From: Betaproteobacteria bacterium
GTDB lineage: Bacteria; Pseudomonadota; Gammaproteobacteria; Burkholderiales; Rhodocyclaceae
Direction: 5' to 3'
Assembly: GCA_016720065.1 (NCBI GenBank)
Contig: JADJXY010000002.1
Location: 2,059,001 to 2,123,000, forward strand
DNA: 64,000 nt
Numbering within the stretch: the first letter of the stretch is position 1; each line of letters begins with the position of its first letter. Shown piece by piece: positions 1-9,543 of this stretch. The notes below the pieces were generated by a model that did not search any database, was not told the DNA's origin, and worked only from the letters and a program-made list of their open reading frames with translations. The translations under genes and the position numbers were made by a program.

Positions 1-446
1 TGCTCGGCTCCTCTCAAGGGGCCCAGAAGCGGCCGGGCTGAAAGGCCGTACCCCTTCAAGCCCATCGTCCGCACGGGATCAGCCAAAGCAGCCGACCACG
101 GCCCAAAGTCCGGACGCCCTTCCCCCCATGGAAGACGCTGAGCAACGCAGGGCTTCCGGGGGCCTTCGGGTCGCGTTGTATGAGCCCCCGCAGGGGGCGA
201 GTTTAGCGACCCGCCCGGATGCCCGAGTAGCGCAAGGGACCGGGCAACGCCCGGCGTCGACCCTGGGGTCGCCTTCTCTTTGGTGACTTTCTCTTGGCGA
301 AGCAAGAGAAAGTCACACGCCCTCAAGGCGGAACTCTGAGGTTCAGCAATCCCAAATGCTTCCGGAGAAGCAAGGCCATTCGGTGCCTCCCCGGCCTGAC
401 CGCTTTTCTGAACCCATGGTTTCCGCGCCTGATGCGCGGGCGTACT
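1..446. repeat. Intergenic palindromic repeat block, copy A
   Basis: This segment recurs at 613-1049 with only scattered mismatches, a direct repeat with a 612-base period. It contains a perfect hairpin at 283-316 (arms GTGACTTTCTCTTG and its complement) and the phrase GCGAGTTTAGCGACCCGCC. ORFs can be drawn through it, but they are repeat translations without family resemblance. The left end runs off the window, so the full unit is not visible. Similar TTTCTTT-type palindromic intergenic clusters are common in betaproteobacterial genomes (general knowledge). No gene is seen. Confidence 0.8.
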
Positions 447-612
447 TTCTTTTTGGTGGCAAAAAGAAAGTAGCCAAAGAAAAAGCCACCCCTGGGTCGG
501 AGCCCCGCGTTGCGGGGTCCCCTGCGCTACTCGGGGGCTTGGGCGGCTCGCTAAACTCGCCCCCGATGGGGGCTCAGACAACGCGAGCCGACTTCCCCCA
601 AGCCCCCTGCGT
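443..612. repeat. Inverted half-unit of the same repeat family
   Basis: It opens with a perfect hairpin at 443-472 (arms TACTTTCTTTTTG and its complement). It then carries, in opposite orientation, a diverged version of the sequence seen at about 170-270 and 782-882: the reverse complement of the GCGTTGTCTGAGCCCC...GCGCTACTCGGG block. The 1-kb block is therefore a direct duplication with an inverted related unit in the middle. Non-coding. Confidence 0.7.
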
Positions 613-1049
613 TGCTCGGCTCCTCTCAAGGGGCCCAGAAGCGGCCGGGCTGAAAGGCCGTACCCCTTCAAGCCCATCGTCCGCACGGGATCAGCCAAAG
701 CAGCCGACCACGGCCCAAAGTCCGGACGCCTCTCCCCCCATGGAAGACGCTGAGCAACGCAGGGCTTCCGGGGGCCTTCGGGTCGCGTTGTCTGAGCCCC
801 CGCAGGGGGCGAGTTTAGCGACCCGCCCGGATGCCCGAGTAGCGCAAGGGACCGGGCAACGCCCGGCGTCGACCCTGGGGTCGCCTTCTCTTTGGTGACT
901 TTCTCTTGGCGAGACAAGAGAAAGTCACACGCCCTCAGGGCGGAACCCCAGGGTTCAGCAATCCCAAATGCTTCCGGAGAAGCACGGCCATTCGGTGCCT
1001 CCCCGGCCTGACCATTTTTCTGAACCCATGGTTTCCGCGCCTGATGCGC
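613..1049. repeat. Intergenic palindromic repeat block, copy B
   Basis: Second copy of the 1-446 segment. It carries the same hairpin at 895-928 and ends about six bases before the stop codon of dtd. Small differences from copy A (for example GACAAGAG for AGCAAGAG) show the duplication is not brand new. The hairpins may act as transcript ends for the dtd operon, which converges on it, but no clear T-run terminator is present. Confidence 0.75.
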
Positions 1050-1055
1050 CGGCAA

Positions 1056-1514
1056 TCACACCTCAGCCCGCTGCGGCGAATCGATGACGAGGGTCACCGG
1101 CCCATCATTCACCAGACTCACCGCCATGTCGGCCCCGAATACCCCGGTGGGCACCGGCCTCCCCAGGGCCGCGGCGAGTTTTTCCACGAAGCGCTCGAAC
1201 AGCGGCTGCGACACGGCCCCCGGCGCCGCCCGGCTCCAGGAGGGGCGATTGCCCTTGTGGACCGAGGCGTAGAGCGTGAATTGGGAGACGGCCAGAATCT
1301 CGCCGCCGACCTCCTGCACGCTGCGGTTCATGACCCCCTCGGCATCGGCGAAGATGCGCGTGCGCACGATCTTGCCCGCCATCCAGTCCAGGTCGGCATC
1401 CGTATCCGCCGCCTCGAAGCCTGCCAGAACCAGGAGCCCCGGCCCGATGGCGCCGGTCACTTCCCCCGCCACCTCGACCCGTGCTTCGCGCACCCGCTGG
1501 AGCACGACTCTCAC
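1056..1514 (-). CDS. dtd: D-aminoacyl-tRNA deacylase
   Basis: Homodimeric cytoplasmic enzyme that hydrolyses D-amino acids (D-Tyr and others, also Gly) from mischarged tRNAs. The 152-residue length is that of the family. The two signature motifs are visible: SQFTLYA near residue 98 and the C-terminal NDGPVTLVID, which supplies the Gly-Pro motif of the chirality filter. It starts at a GTG that overlaps the stop of the upstream regulator gene by four bases (GTGA), so the two are probably translationally coupled. Identification is firm; the link to the sulfur regulator is positional only. Confidence 0.96.
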   Translation of the reverse strand: MRVVLQRVREARVEVAGEVTGAIGPGLLVLAGFEAADTDADLDWMAGKIVRTRIFADAEGVMNRSVQEVGGEILAVSQFTLYASVHKGNRPSWSRAAPGAVSQPLFERFVEKLAAALGRPVPTGVFGADMAVSLVNDGPVTLVIDSPQRAEV

Positions 1515-2854
1515 GGCCGCTCCCCGGCTTCATCCTGCCGCGCTGCCTGCAACTTGCGATACAGCGTGCGCAGGCTGACCCCCAGGCCGGCCGCCAGGGC
1601 GGCCATGTCCACGGAATGGTGCCCGACCGCCCAGCGCAGGTAGGCGGCTTCCACTTCGGCCAGGGGGCGCAGGCCGTCTACGCGGAATTCGCTGGCCGGG
1701 GGCGCCGCGGTAGCGGGGGCCACGCTTTCGTCCGCGGCGTCGGCCAGTACAGCGGCTTCGATGACTTCGCCATCCACCAACAGGGTTGCCCGCTCGATCA
1801 GGTTGCGCAGCTCGCGGATGTTGCCCACGTAGGAGCGGCGTGCCAGCCACTCCAGGGCCTGGGGTGAGAAACGGCGGCCCGGGCGACGGTCGACGCGCTC
1901 CAGCAGCGAGTGGGCGAGGAGGGGGATATCTTCGGCCCGCTCGTGTAGGGCGGGGGTGCGGATGGGAAAGACATTCACCCGGTAGTAGAGGTCCTGGCGG
2001 AACGCGCCCTGCCGCACCATGGCGGCCAGATCCCGGTGGGTGGCGGCCACCAGCCGGAAATCGGCGCGCAGGGCGTCCAGCCCGCCCACGCGCCGGTAGG
2101 TGCCGGTTTCCAGCAGGCGCAGGAGCCTGACCTGGAGCGCGAGGGGCAACTCGCCCACTTCGTCCAGGAACAGGCTGCCGCCGCTGGCCGCTTCGACCAG
2201 GCCCTGCTTGCGGTGGGCGGCACCGGTGAAAGCGCCTTTCTCGTAGCCGAAGAGCTCGCTTTCGAACAGGGTTTCGGTGAGGCCGGCGCAGTCGACGGGG
2301 ACGAAGGGCCCCTTGGCGCGGGGACTGGCTTCGTGGATGGCCCGCGCCACCAGTTCCTTGCCCGTCCCTGTTTCGCCCAGGAGGAGCACGGCAGCGTTGG
2401 CGCCGGCCACCCGCAGCACCCGCTCCAGCATGCGCTGGAAGGCCGGCGCCCGGCCCACCAGACCCTGGGCGGCCGGCCGGGTGCTGGCCTGGCGCACGAG
2501 GCGCAGGGTTTCGACGAAATAGACCACCTTGCCCTCGGCGTTGCGCACGGGGTCGGTCTCCACATCGACGTGTTCCTCGCCCCGGGGCGTGTGGTGCAGG
2601 TGCAGCACCCGCTGGGGGGTGCCGGTTTCCAGACTGAGCTTCAGGGGGCAGGACTCCCCGGCCTGGTCGCAGGGGACGGAAAAATGGTGGGAGACTTCGT
2701 AGCAGGTACGGCCGCGGATCGGCTGCCCCCCGCCGAATTCCCGCGCGTAGGCCCGGTTGGCGCCGACGATGCGGTAGTCGGCATCCATGACGATGCGCGG
2801 CTCGGGCAGGTCTTCGAGGCGGGCGAGGAGGTCGGTGAGCGTGGGGGCGGCCAT
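1511..2854 (-). CDS. fisR: Sigma-54-dependent activator, FisR-like sulfane-sulfur sensor
   Basis: A 447-residue bacterial enhancer-binding protein. The N-terminal PAS-like sensor (about 10-115) is followed by an AAA+ domain with Walker A GETGTGKE at 160-167, the sigma-54 contact motif GAFTGA at 207-212 and Walker B LFLDEV, then a C-terminal Fis-type helix-turn-helix. The sensor has cysteines 51, 62 and 69. Their 11 and 7 residue spacing matches, as I recall it, the three polysulfide-reactive cysteines of Cupriavidus FisR, which activates sulfide-oxidation genes. It is transcribed divergently from a persulfide dioxygenase, and a sigma-54 promoter lies between them. The activator class is certain; the FisR assignment rests on cysteine spacing plus context. 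Confidence 0.85.
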   Translation of the reverse strand: MAAPTLTDLLARLEDLPEPRIVMDADYRIVGANRAYAREFGGGQPIRGRTCYEVSHHFSVPCDQAGESCPLKLSLETGTPQRVLHLHHTPRGEEHVDVETDPVRNAEGKVVYFVETLRLVRQASTRPAAQGLVGRAPAFQRMLERVLRVAGANAAVLLLGETGTGKELVARAIHEASPRAKGPFVPVDCAGLTETLFESELFGYEKGAFTGAAHRKQGLVEAASGGSLFLDEVGELPLALQVRLLRLLETGTYRRVGGLDALRADFRLVAATHRDLAAMVRQGAFRQDLYYRVNVFPIRTPALHERAEDIPLLAHSLLERVDRRPGRRFSPQALEWLARRSYVGNIRELRNLIERATLLVDGEVIEAAVLADAADESVAPATAAPPASEFRVDGLRPLAEVEAAYLRWAVGHHSVDMAALAAGLGVSLRTLYRKLQAARQDEAGERP

Positions 2855-2983
2855 GGGTGCATTGTCATTCCTGGCAGGTCAACACGTCAATAATGGCACG
2901 CCGTTCGGCGCAGCGGCCACCCCGGGGCCGCACGATGCGCTCTACCCCCCTGAACCAGAAGGGAAACTCGGCGCCAAGCCCGC

Positions 2984-2999
2984 TGGCACGGGATTTGTA
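2984..2999 (+). promoter_or_regulatory. Sigma-54 (-24/-12) promoter for the persulfide dioxygenase operon
   Basis: TGGCACG-GGAT-TTGTA matches the RpoN consensus TGGCACG-N4-TTGCW with one mismatch and exact spacing. It lies in the divergent region, about 190 bases before the likely dioxygenase start and downstream of the presumed activator binding sites. The activator encoded next door contains GAFTGA, so promoter and regulator fit each other. A site copy at 2914-2920 (TGGCACG) lacks a -12 element. Confidence 0.8.
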
Positions 3000-3190
3000 T
3001 ATAGCCCTGCGGAAGCGTGCTGCTTGCGTGGGGCCTCCGAATCATCCCGCCTTTCGGGCCCCCACCGACCGGTGCTCCGCCGCGCCGGGAGATGCCCCGA
3101 CAGAGCCTCCCGCCCGCGCCCCCTCGCCTCGTGCGAATCGCGGTACTGCGCGGCGCCCCCGGGGCGGCCCGCTTCCACCTTGCCAAGACC

Positions 3191-3945
3191 ATGCCCACCA
3201 TGCCCGCCCCTTCCCCTTCCAGCCCCCCCGGCGCCGCGGCGCAGGCGGCGGTGCCGCCCCTGCTGCGCCAGTTCGCGGATCGGCGAAGCGGAACCCTGTC
3301 CTACCTCGTCGCCTGCCCGGTGCGGCGGGTGGCCCTGCTGCTGGACCCGGTGGCCGCCGACGCGCCCCTCTACCTGGGGGTGGCCGAAGAAGCGGGCTGG
3401 CGTATCGAAGCCGTGCTGGAAACCCACCGCCATTCCGACCACGCCAGCGCCGCCGCCCTGCTGCGCGAGGCCACCGGAGCCCTGATTCTGGCGGGCCGGG
3501 ATTCCGGCCTCGCCGCCGACCGCTTGCTCGACGATGGCGAGGCGCTGACCCTGGGTTTCCTGAGGCCCCGGGTGGCGCACACTCCCGGCCATACCCGCGG
3601 CTGCCTCAGCCTGGCCCTGGGCGAACGCTGGTTCACCGGCGACTGCCTGACCCTGGGCGACGGCGGGCCAACCGACGAGCCGGACAGCGACCCGGCCACC
3701 CTTTACGACACGGTGCGCCGCGTCTTCGTGCCCCTTCCCGACGAAACCCTGCTCTACCCCGGCCACCTGCGCGGCCCGCGCCGGGTCGGCTGCATCGGCG
3801 AGGAACGGGGGCGCAACCCGCTCTTTTCCGGCCTGAGCCGCGACGAGTTCGTGGCCCGGCGCCGGGCCGGACGCCTTTTGCCGGACGACCCCGGCGCCGC
3901 ACCATCTCTGCGCTTCCCCCTTTCCCTTTCCCCGAGGACCGATCC

Positions 3946-3949
<4 letters not shown>
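3191..3949 (+). CDS. pdo: Persulfide dioxygenase, ETHE1-like metallo-beta-lactamase-fold protein
   Basis: Non-haem iron enzyme predicted to oxidise glutathione persulfide to sulfite and glutathione, clearing sulfane sulfur. The MBL-fold metal motif is HRHSDH, with further ligands in HTPGHT, FTGD and LYPGH. The C-terminal GEERGRNPL...SRDEFV stretch resembles the ETHE1/PDO tail. The open frame extends upstream to 3017, but that part is low-complexity and crosses the sigma-54 promoter region, so ATG 3191 (or 3200) is preferred, giving about 252 residues. The stop overlaps the GTG start of ccoG. The usual CGRTDFQ loop is degenerate here (GDGGPTDEP), so substrate specificity is less certain than fold. 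Confidence 0.82.
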
Positions 3950-5363
<1,414 letters not shown>

Positions 5364-5439
5364 AAAGGCCACTGCACCCCGGAAGGCACGACGCACCCGG
5401 TTCGCCAGCCCTACTTGCGCCGCCATGCCTGCGAGGGGC

Positions 5440-5667
5440 TTAGCGGGCCATCTCGATGAGTTCGATATCCTTGCGGAGGAGGTCGTTGACCAGCACCGAG
5501 AGGTCCACGCCCTTCGCATTGGCGAGGGCGGCAAGGCGCAACTGCACCTGATCGTCGAGATAAACCGGAAGGTTCACCTTGGCCCCGGGACGGAAGAACT
5601 TCCCGCGCGCGCCTCCCGAAAAGTTAATTTCATCCGGCATATCGTCGTCGCACTGTGTCTGGCTCAT
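5440..5667 (-). CDS. brnA: BrnA-type antitoxin
   Basis: A 75-residue protein with the BrnA-like pattern: FSGGARGKFF, then PVYLDDQVQLRLAALA and the C-terminal helix LVNDLLRKDIELIE. These proteins bind the promoter through a ribbon-helix-helix fold and neutralise BrnT. It lies eight bases after the brnT stop on the same strand, the usual toxin-first order of brnTA. It is intact. Confidence 0.85.
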   Translation of the reverse strand: MSQTQCDDDMPDEINFSGGARGKFFRPGAKVNLPVYLDDQVQLRLAALANAKGVDLSVLVNDLLRKDIELIEMAR

Positions 5668-5675
5668 GATGTCAC

Positions 5676-5985
5676 CTATCGGGGTTCATTCTCGTACTGA
5701 TCACGTTCGCGGCGCGTTGCTTCCCGTGCGGAGACAAGGCGTACCTGGGCACTGTCCGGACCCGAAGGCTGAAAGGTATGCGACACAGCGAGCAACTTGC
5801 CGCCACCGGCCCTCCCCAGGGTGGAACCAGCGTTCCTCGCCTTCACCGTGCGCCTCGTCGAATACCGTGAGCGCCAGCGGATCCAGCAATATGGAAGCCG
5901 CCTCGGCAAAAGTCACACCATGCTTGGCGATATTCGATTGCGCCTTCGCAGCATCCCACGTCACGTCCAGATCGGCAATGCTCAC
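5676..5985 (-). pseudogene. brnT: BrnT-type ribonuclease toxin, frame broken near 5825
   Basis: BrnT toxins are small RelE-fold ribonucleases. The first part (TWDAAKAQSNIAKHGVTFAE, then ILLDPLALTVFDEAHGEGEERW) and the last part (STLGRAGGGKLLAVSHTF, then RLVSAREATRRERDQYENE) are both clearly BrnT but lie in different frames. Removing one T at 5825-5826 joins them. The likely start is GTG 5985, preceded by GAGAGGGGC. As sequenced, the toxin would be truncated and probably inactive, which would leave the antitoxin alone. A sequencing error is equally possible. Confidence 0.8.
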
Positions 5986-6251
5986 GCTGCCCCTCTCATC
6001 GGCCTCACAGCCCCCCATCCCCTGGCTCACCCCGCAACCCTCTGCCATCGGGCGTCTGGCAAGACTTCGACTCGGTCGAAGCAAGCAAACCCGCATGCCT
6101 GGCGGGGAAGTCCCACACCCAAATTGTCATGCGGCAGACCAGGCGCCAATCCAGCGCGGACTCGCAGCCCTGAACCGCAAAGCCGTCCGCCTTGACCGCC
6201 TTGGGCAGGGTATAAAGCTCCGCTGCCGGAGTCAATGCCATCGCCGGCCAG
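5986..6251. other. Non-coding stretch upstream of brnT
   Basis: There is no convincing gene. A minus-strand frame at 6005-6262 (85 codons) could be drawn but shows no recognisable family and runs into the duplicated ccoG end. The stretch probably carries the brnTA promoter and remnants of the inserted segment. Confidence 0.5.
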
Positions 6252-6354
6252 ACCAGGCCCACCGGGCGCCAACCCCATCCGCTTCGACATCGCAGCCAGC
6301 GACGATGCGGCCGTGCGGCTGAGCGAGAAGGCGTCGTTCATGTTGCCGCGCTGA
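6252..6354 (+). repeat. Direct repeat, second copy of the ccoG 3' end
   Basis: Near-identical copy of 5261-5363, ending in the same LPR-stop codons (CGC in place of CGG). It has no start or upstream domain and so is a remnant. It marks the right boundary of the inserted toxin-antitoxin segment. Confidence 0.92.
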
Positions 6355-6435
6355 GGCGGCGCCGGCCATGGGCCCCGGCCCTCCGGCCGCGGCCTTCGCG
6401 GTTAGAATCCAGGGCATCTCGCCAGCCATGCCGCC

Positions 6436-7401
6436 ATGCAAAACCCCCTCTGCCACAGTCCCATCGCCCATAGCGGCTCCCCGGTCGCCGAAAGCCGCAC
6501 CCGGCGGGTGCTCCTGCTTACCGCCGCGACCATGGTGCTGGAGATCGCCATGGGCTGGTGGTCGGGCTCCATGGCCCTGCTGGCCGACGGCTGGCACATG
6601 GGTTCCCACGTCCTCGCCCTGGGGCTCTCCTGGGGCGCCTATGTCCTGGCCCGCCGCCATGCGGGCGATGGTCGCTTCGCCTTCGGCACCTGGAAGATCG
6701 AGGTGCTGGGGGGCTACACCAGCGCCCTCCTCCTGCTCGCCATCGCCGCCCTGATGGCGGTGGAATCGGTGGCGCGACTGCTTGCGCCCGTGGCCGTGGC
6801 CTACGACCAGGCCCTGGCGGTGGCGGCACTGGGCCTGGGGGTCAATCTGCTCTCCGCCTGGTGGCTGCATGCACCGGACCACGACGTTCGCGCGCAGGGC
6901 CACGCCCATGGCCACGCGCATGACCATGACCATGACCATGACCACAGCCGCGGCCACGGCCACCCCCATGACCTCAACCTGCGGGCCGCCTACCTGCACG
7001 TGCTGACCGACGCTGCCACCTCGGTGCTGGCCATCGTCGCCCTGCTTTCGGGGAAGTTCCTCGCCCTGGGCTGGATGGACCCGGCCATCGGTCTGGCCGG
7101 CGCGGTCGTCGTCGCCCTGTGGGCGCTGGGCCTGGTACGCGACACGGCCGCCGCGCTTCTCGACGCCTCGCCTTCCGCCAGCCTGGTCGAGGCGGTGCGC
7201 GGCACCGTCGCCGCCCATGCTCCGTCCCTGAGAATCGCCGACCTCCACGTGTGGCGCGTCGGCATCGGCCGCCATGCCTGCATCGTCGCCCTGCAGGGGG
7301 TTGGGGAACACGACCTTCGCGGCCTGCGGCGCGCTCTGGAAGGGATAGAGGGCATCATTCACCTGACGCTGGAAAGCCGCCCCGACCGGGAGCCTACTTG
7401 A
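6436..7401 (+). CDS. dmeF: Cation diffusion facilitator, DmeF-like Co/Ni exporter
   Basis: A 321-residue CDF-family inner-membrane antiporter expected to export divalent metal ions to the periplasm. The DmeF-type N-terminal signature is visible (EIAMGWWSGSMALLADGWHM, then GDGRFAFGTWK). About six hydrophobic segments follow, with a histidine-rich cytosolic loop (HGHAHGHAHDHDHDHDH) between helices IV and V. The second metal-site motif is HVLTDAATS, followed by the C-terminal cytoplasmic domain ending in GIEGIIHLTLE. It stands alone. The substrate (Co, Ni) is inferred from DmeF similarity and could also include Zn or Cd. Confidence 0.88.
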   Translation: MQNPLCHSPIAHSGSPVAESRTRRVLLLTAATMVLEIAMGWWSGSMALLADGWHMGSHVLALGLSWGAYVLARRHAGDGRFAFGTWKIEVLGGYTSALLLLAIAALMAVESVARLLAPVAVAYDQALAVAALGLGVNLLSAWWLHAPDHDVRAQGHAHGHAHDHDHDHDHSRGHGHPHDLNLRAAYLHVLTDAATSVLAIVALLSGKFLALGWMDPAIGLAGAVVVALWALGLVRDTAAALLDASPSASLVEAVRGTVAAHAPSLRIADLHVWRVGIGRHACIVALQGVGEHDLRGLRRALEGIEGIIHLTLESRPDREPT

Positions 7402-7444
7402 AGATTCCTTTCGGCCCCAATCGAAGGCCTCCCTGCACGACCGC

Positions 7445-8341
7445 TCAGCCCGGAATCATGGGCCCGAAAAAGCGCAGCACTTCCTCCGCCACCGCCTGCG
7501 GTGCCTCTTCCGGCAAAAAGTGGCCGCAGGGCAGGCCCCTGCCGGTGACGTCCACCGCCTTTTCCCGCCACAGGGCAAGGACGTCGTAATTGCGGCCGAC
7601 GAAGCCCTTGGCCCCCCACAGCACCAGCAGCGGGCAGGCGACGCGCTGCCCGGCGTCGGCGGCGTCGTGGATCAGGTCGATGCCGGCGGCGGCGCGGTAG
7701 TCGTCGCAACTGGCGCGGATCGCCTCCGGGTCGGAAAAGCAGCGCACATAGTCGGCCACCACCGCCGGGTCGAAGGCCGCCTCGTTGCCCTGGCTCCAGC
7801 GGGAAAGGCAGCCCTTGAGCCAGGCGGCGGGGTCCGGGGCGATCATGCGCTCCGGCAGCGGCGCCTCCTGGATGAGGAAAAACCAGTGGAAATAAGCCGT
7901 CGCCAGGGCCTTGTCGGTGAGGGCGAAGGTCGTCGCGGTGGGCACGATGTCCATGACCGAGGCGGCCAGGACGCGCTCCGGAAAATCGAGGCACAGGCGG
8001 TGGGCCACCCGGGCCCCACGGTCGTGGCCGGCCAGGTGGAAGCGGGGGTAGCCGAGGACATCCATCAACTGCACCATGTCCCGGGCCATGGCGCGCTTGG
8101 ACTGATTGGCGCAATCCGGCTCGGAAGGTGGTTTGCCGGAATCACCGTAGCCCCGCAGATCCGGCATGACCAGAGAAAAATGCGCCTCCAGGCGCGGGGC
8201 CAGCCTGTGCCACAGGAGGTGGGTCTCGGGATAGCCGTGCAGGAGCAGCAGGGGCGGCCGGCCCTCGTTGCGGCAGACGCGCACCCGCAGGAAAGTTTGC
8301 GCGACCTGCACGGTACGCAGTTCGTAACGGGCATCGAACAT
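7445..8341 (-). CDS. Haloacetate (fluoroacetate) dehalogenase-like alpha/beta hydrolase
   Basis: A 298-residue alpha/beta hydrolase. Residues align with the known fluoroacetate dehalogenase active site: nucleophile D107 in GHDRGARVAH, with R108 and R111 at the +1 and +4 carboxylate-binding positions, D131 and H274 (CGHF) completing the triad, and the halide pocket H152-W153 (YFHWFFL) and Y215 (CDDYRAAAGIDL). The oxyanion motif is HGYPET. The ATG start at 8341 follows a GGAGGG ribosome site. An epoxide hydrolase or other dehalogenase role is possible, since these residues are shared across the haloacetate-dehalogenase subgroup. It lies upstream of no obvious partner. Confidence 0.8.
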   Translation of the reverse strand: MFDARYELRTVQVAQTFLRVRVCRNEGRPPLLLLHGYPETHLLWHRLAPRLEAHFSLVMPDLRGYGDSGKPPSEPDCANQSKRAMARDMVQLMDVLGYPRFHLAGHDRGARVAHRLCLDFPERVLAASVMDIVPTATTFALTDKALATAYFHWFFLIQEAPLPERMIAPDPAAWLKGCLSRWSQGNEAAFDPAVVADYVRCFSDPEAIRASCDDYRAAAGIDLIHDAADAGQRVACPLLVLWGAKGFVGRNYDVLALWREKAVDVTGRGLPCGHFLPEEAPQAVAEEVLRFFGPMIPG

Positions 8342-8382
8342 GGCGCCCTCCGTAAAATAAGCGTGATGATAAACGCCCGGCG

Positions 8383-9260
8383 TCAAACCCCGCGGGCGGC
8401 CTCCCAGCACAGCAGGGCCTGCTTGCGCGGCAGCCCCCAGCGATAGCCGCCCAGTTCCCCGGTCTCGCGGATGACGCGATGACAGGGAATGAGCACCGCC
8501 ACCGGATTCTGCCCCACTGCCCGCCCCACCGCCCGGGCGGCCCCCGGCCGGCCCAGGGCCTGCGCCAAGCCCCCGTAGCTCGCCAGCGCCCCGGGAGGCA
8601 GCGCGATCAAGGCCTTCCAGACGGCGATCTGGAAGGGCGTGCCCGCCACCCGCAGGGGCAGCGCAGGCCCCTGCCCCGCGGCGCCGGAAACGGCCTGCCC
8701 GACCGAATCGACCAGCGCCCGGGACGCCGGCCGCAAGGTAGCCCGGGGCCAGCGCCGGGCAAGTCCCTCCAGCACCTCGCCCTGATCGCCGTCGGCGAGG
8801 AATTCGAGGCAGCACAGTCCCCGCGCAGTGATCCCCACCAGGGCCGGGCCGAAGGGCGTGGCCGCGACGCCATGCTCCAGGGTCAAACCGGCGCCGCCCG
8901 CGCGGACCTCGCCGGGGCTCATCGCTTCCAGGCTGACGCAGTGATCGTGCAGGCGGGACGGACCGCTCAGGCCCACCGCGGCGGCCACGTCCAGAAGGGG
9001 CGCGACTCCCGCAGCAGCGCCTTGGCGCGTTCCACCGTGAGCACCTGGAGGAAGCGCTTGGGCGTCGTCCCCACCCAGCGGGAAAACAGGCGCTGGAAGT
9101 GCCAGGGGCTGAGGTGGACGTGGGCCGCGACGGCCTCGAGTCCAGGTTGCTCCGCGACGTGCTGCGCAATGAAGGCGATGGCCCGGGCCATGCGGGCGTA
9201 GTCGCGGCCGGAATCCTGCGGCGGCGCGCCCGGGGGCGAAGGTACGGCGGGGAGTGCCAT
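8383..9260 (-). CDS. ada: Ada-like AraC-HTH / O6-methylguanine methyltransferase, frame broken near 8998
   Basis: DNA alkylation-repair protein. The N-terminal part is an AraC-type helix-turn-helix (LEAVAAHVHLSPWHFQRLFS, then TPKRFLQVLTVERAKALLRE). The C-terminal part is a suicide methyltransferase with the acceptor cysteine in LIPCHRVI. The halves lie in different frames. Adding one C to the CCCC run at 8997-9000 joins them as RESRPLLDVAAAVGLSGPSR, giving about 292 residues. The N-terminal Zn/Cys domain of E. coli Ada is absent, so methyl-phosphotriester sensing as in E. coli is not expected. Start ATG 9260 is a best guess. Confidence 0.82.
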
Positions 9261-9543
9261 GGCATGCAAGCCGTTAAACGAGACGAAGCCATGGTGGCAC
9301 CGCCACCCGCCCGCGTCGACCCGAATCTTGCGCTGTATCTCCGACTCAGGCAGGGGCACGGCAGGCGTCTTCAGGAGCGCCTCGCTGGCGGCGCCAGCGC
9401 CCCACCGGTGAAGGAAAGAACGCCGCTCTATGCCCTTTGTCATATTGACACGGGAATAGCCGCCTGAGAAACTCCAATAAAAATCATCAACATGTCACAG
9501 GCCCTGGCGCGTGCGCCGGGCCTTGTCTTTCTTGGGGAATCGC

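Noticed and set aside
356..898. Plus-strand frame of 180 codons in the left repeat block
   Set aside because: It crosses the hairpins and both repeat units, and the protein is a translation of repeated non-coding DNA.
2914..2920. Second TGGCACG in the fisR-pdo gap considered as another sigma-54 promoter
   Set aside because: No TTGC-like -12 element follows at the required spacing.
6005..6262. Minus-strand frame of 85 codons upstream of brnT
   Set aside because: It runs into the duplicated ccoG end in antisense, has no recognisable family and has no good ribosome site.
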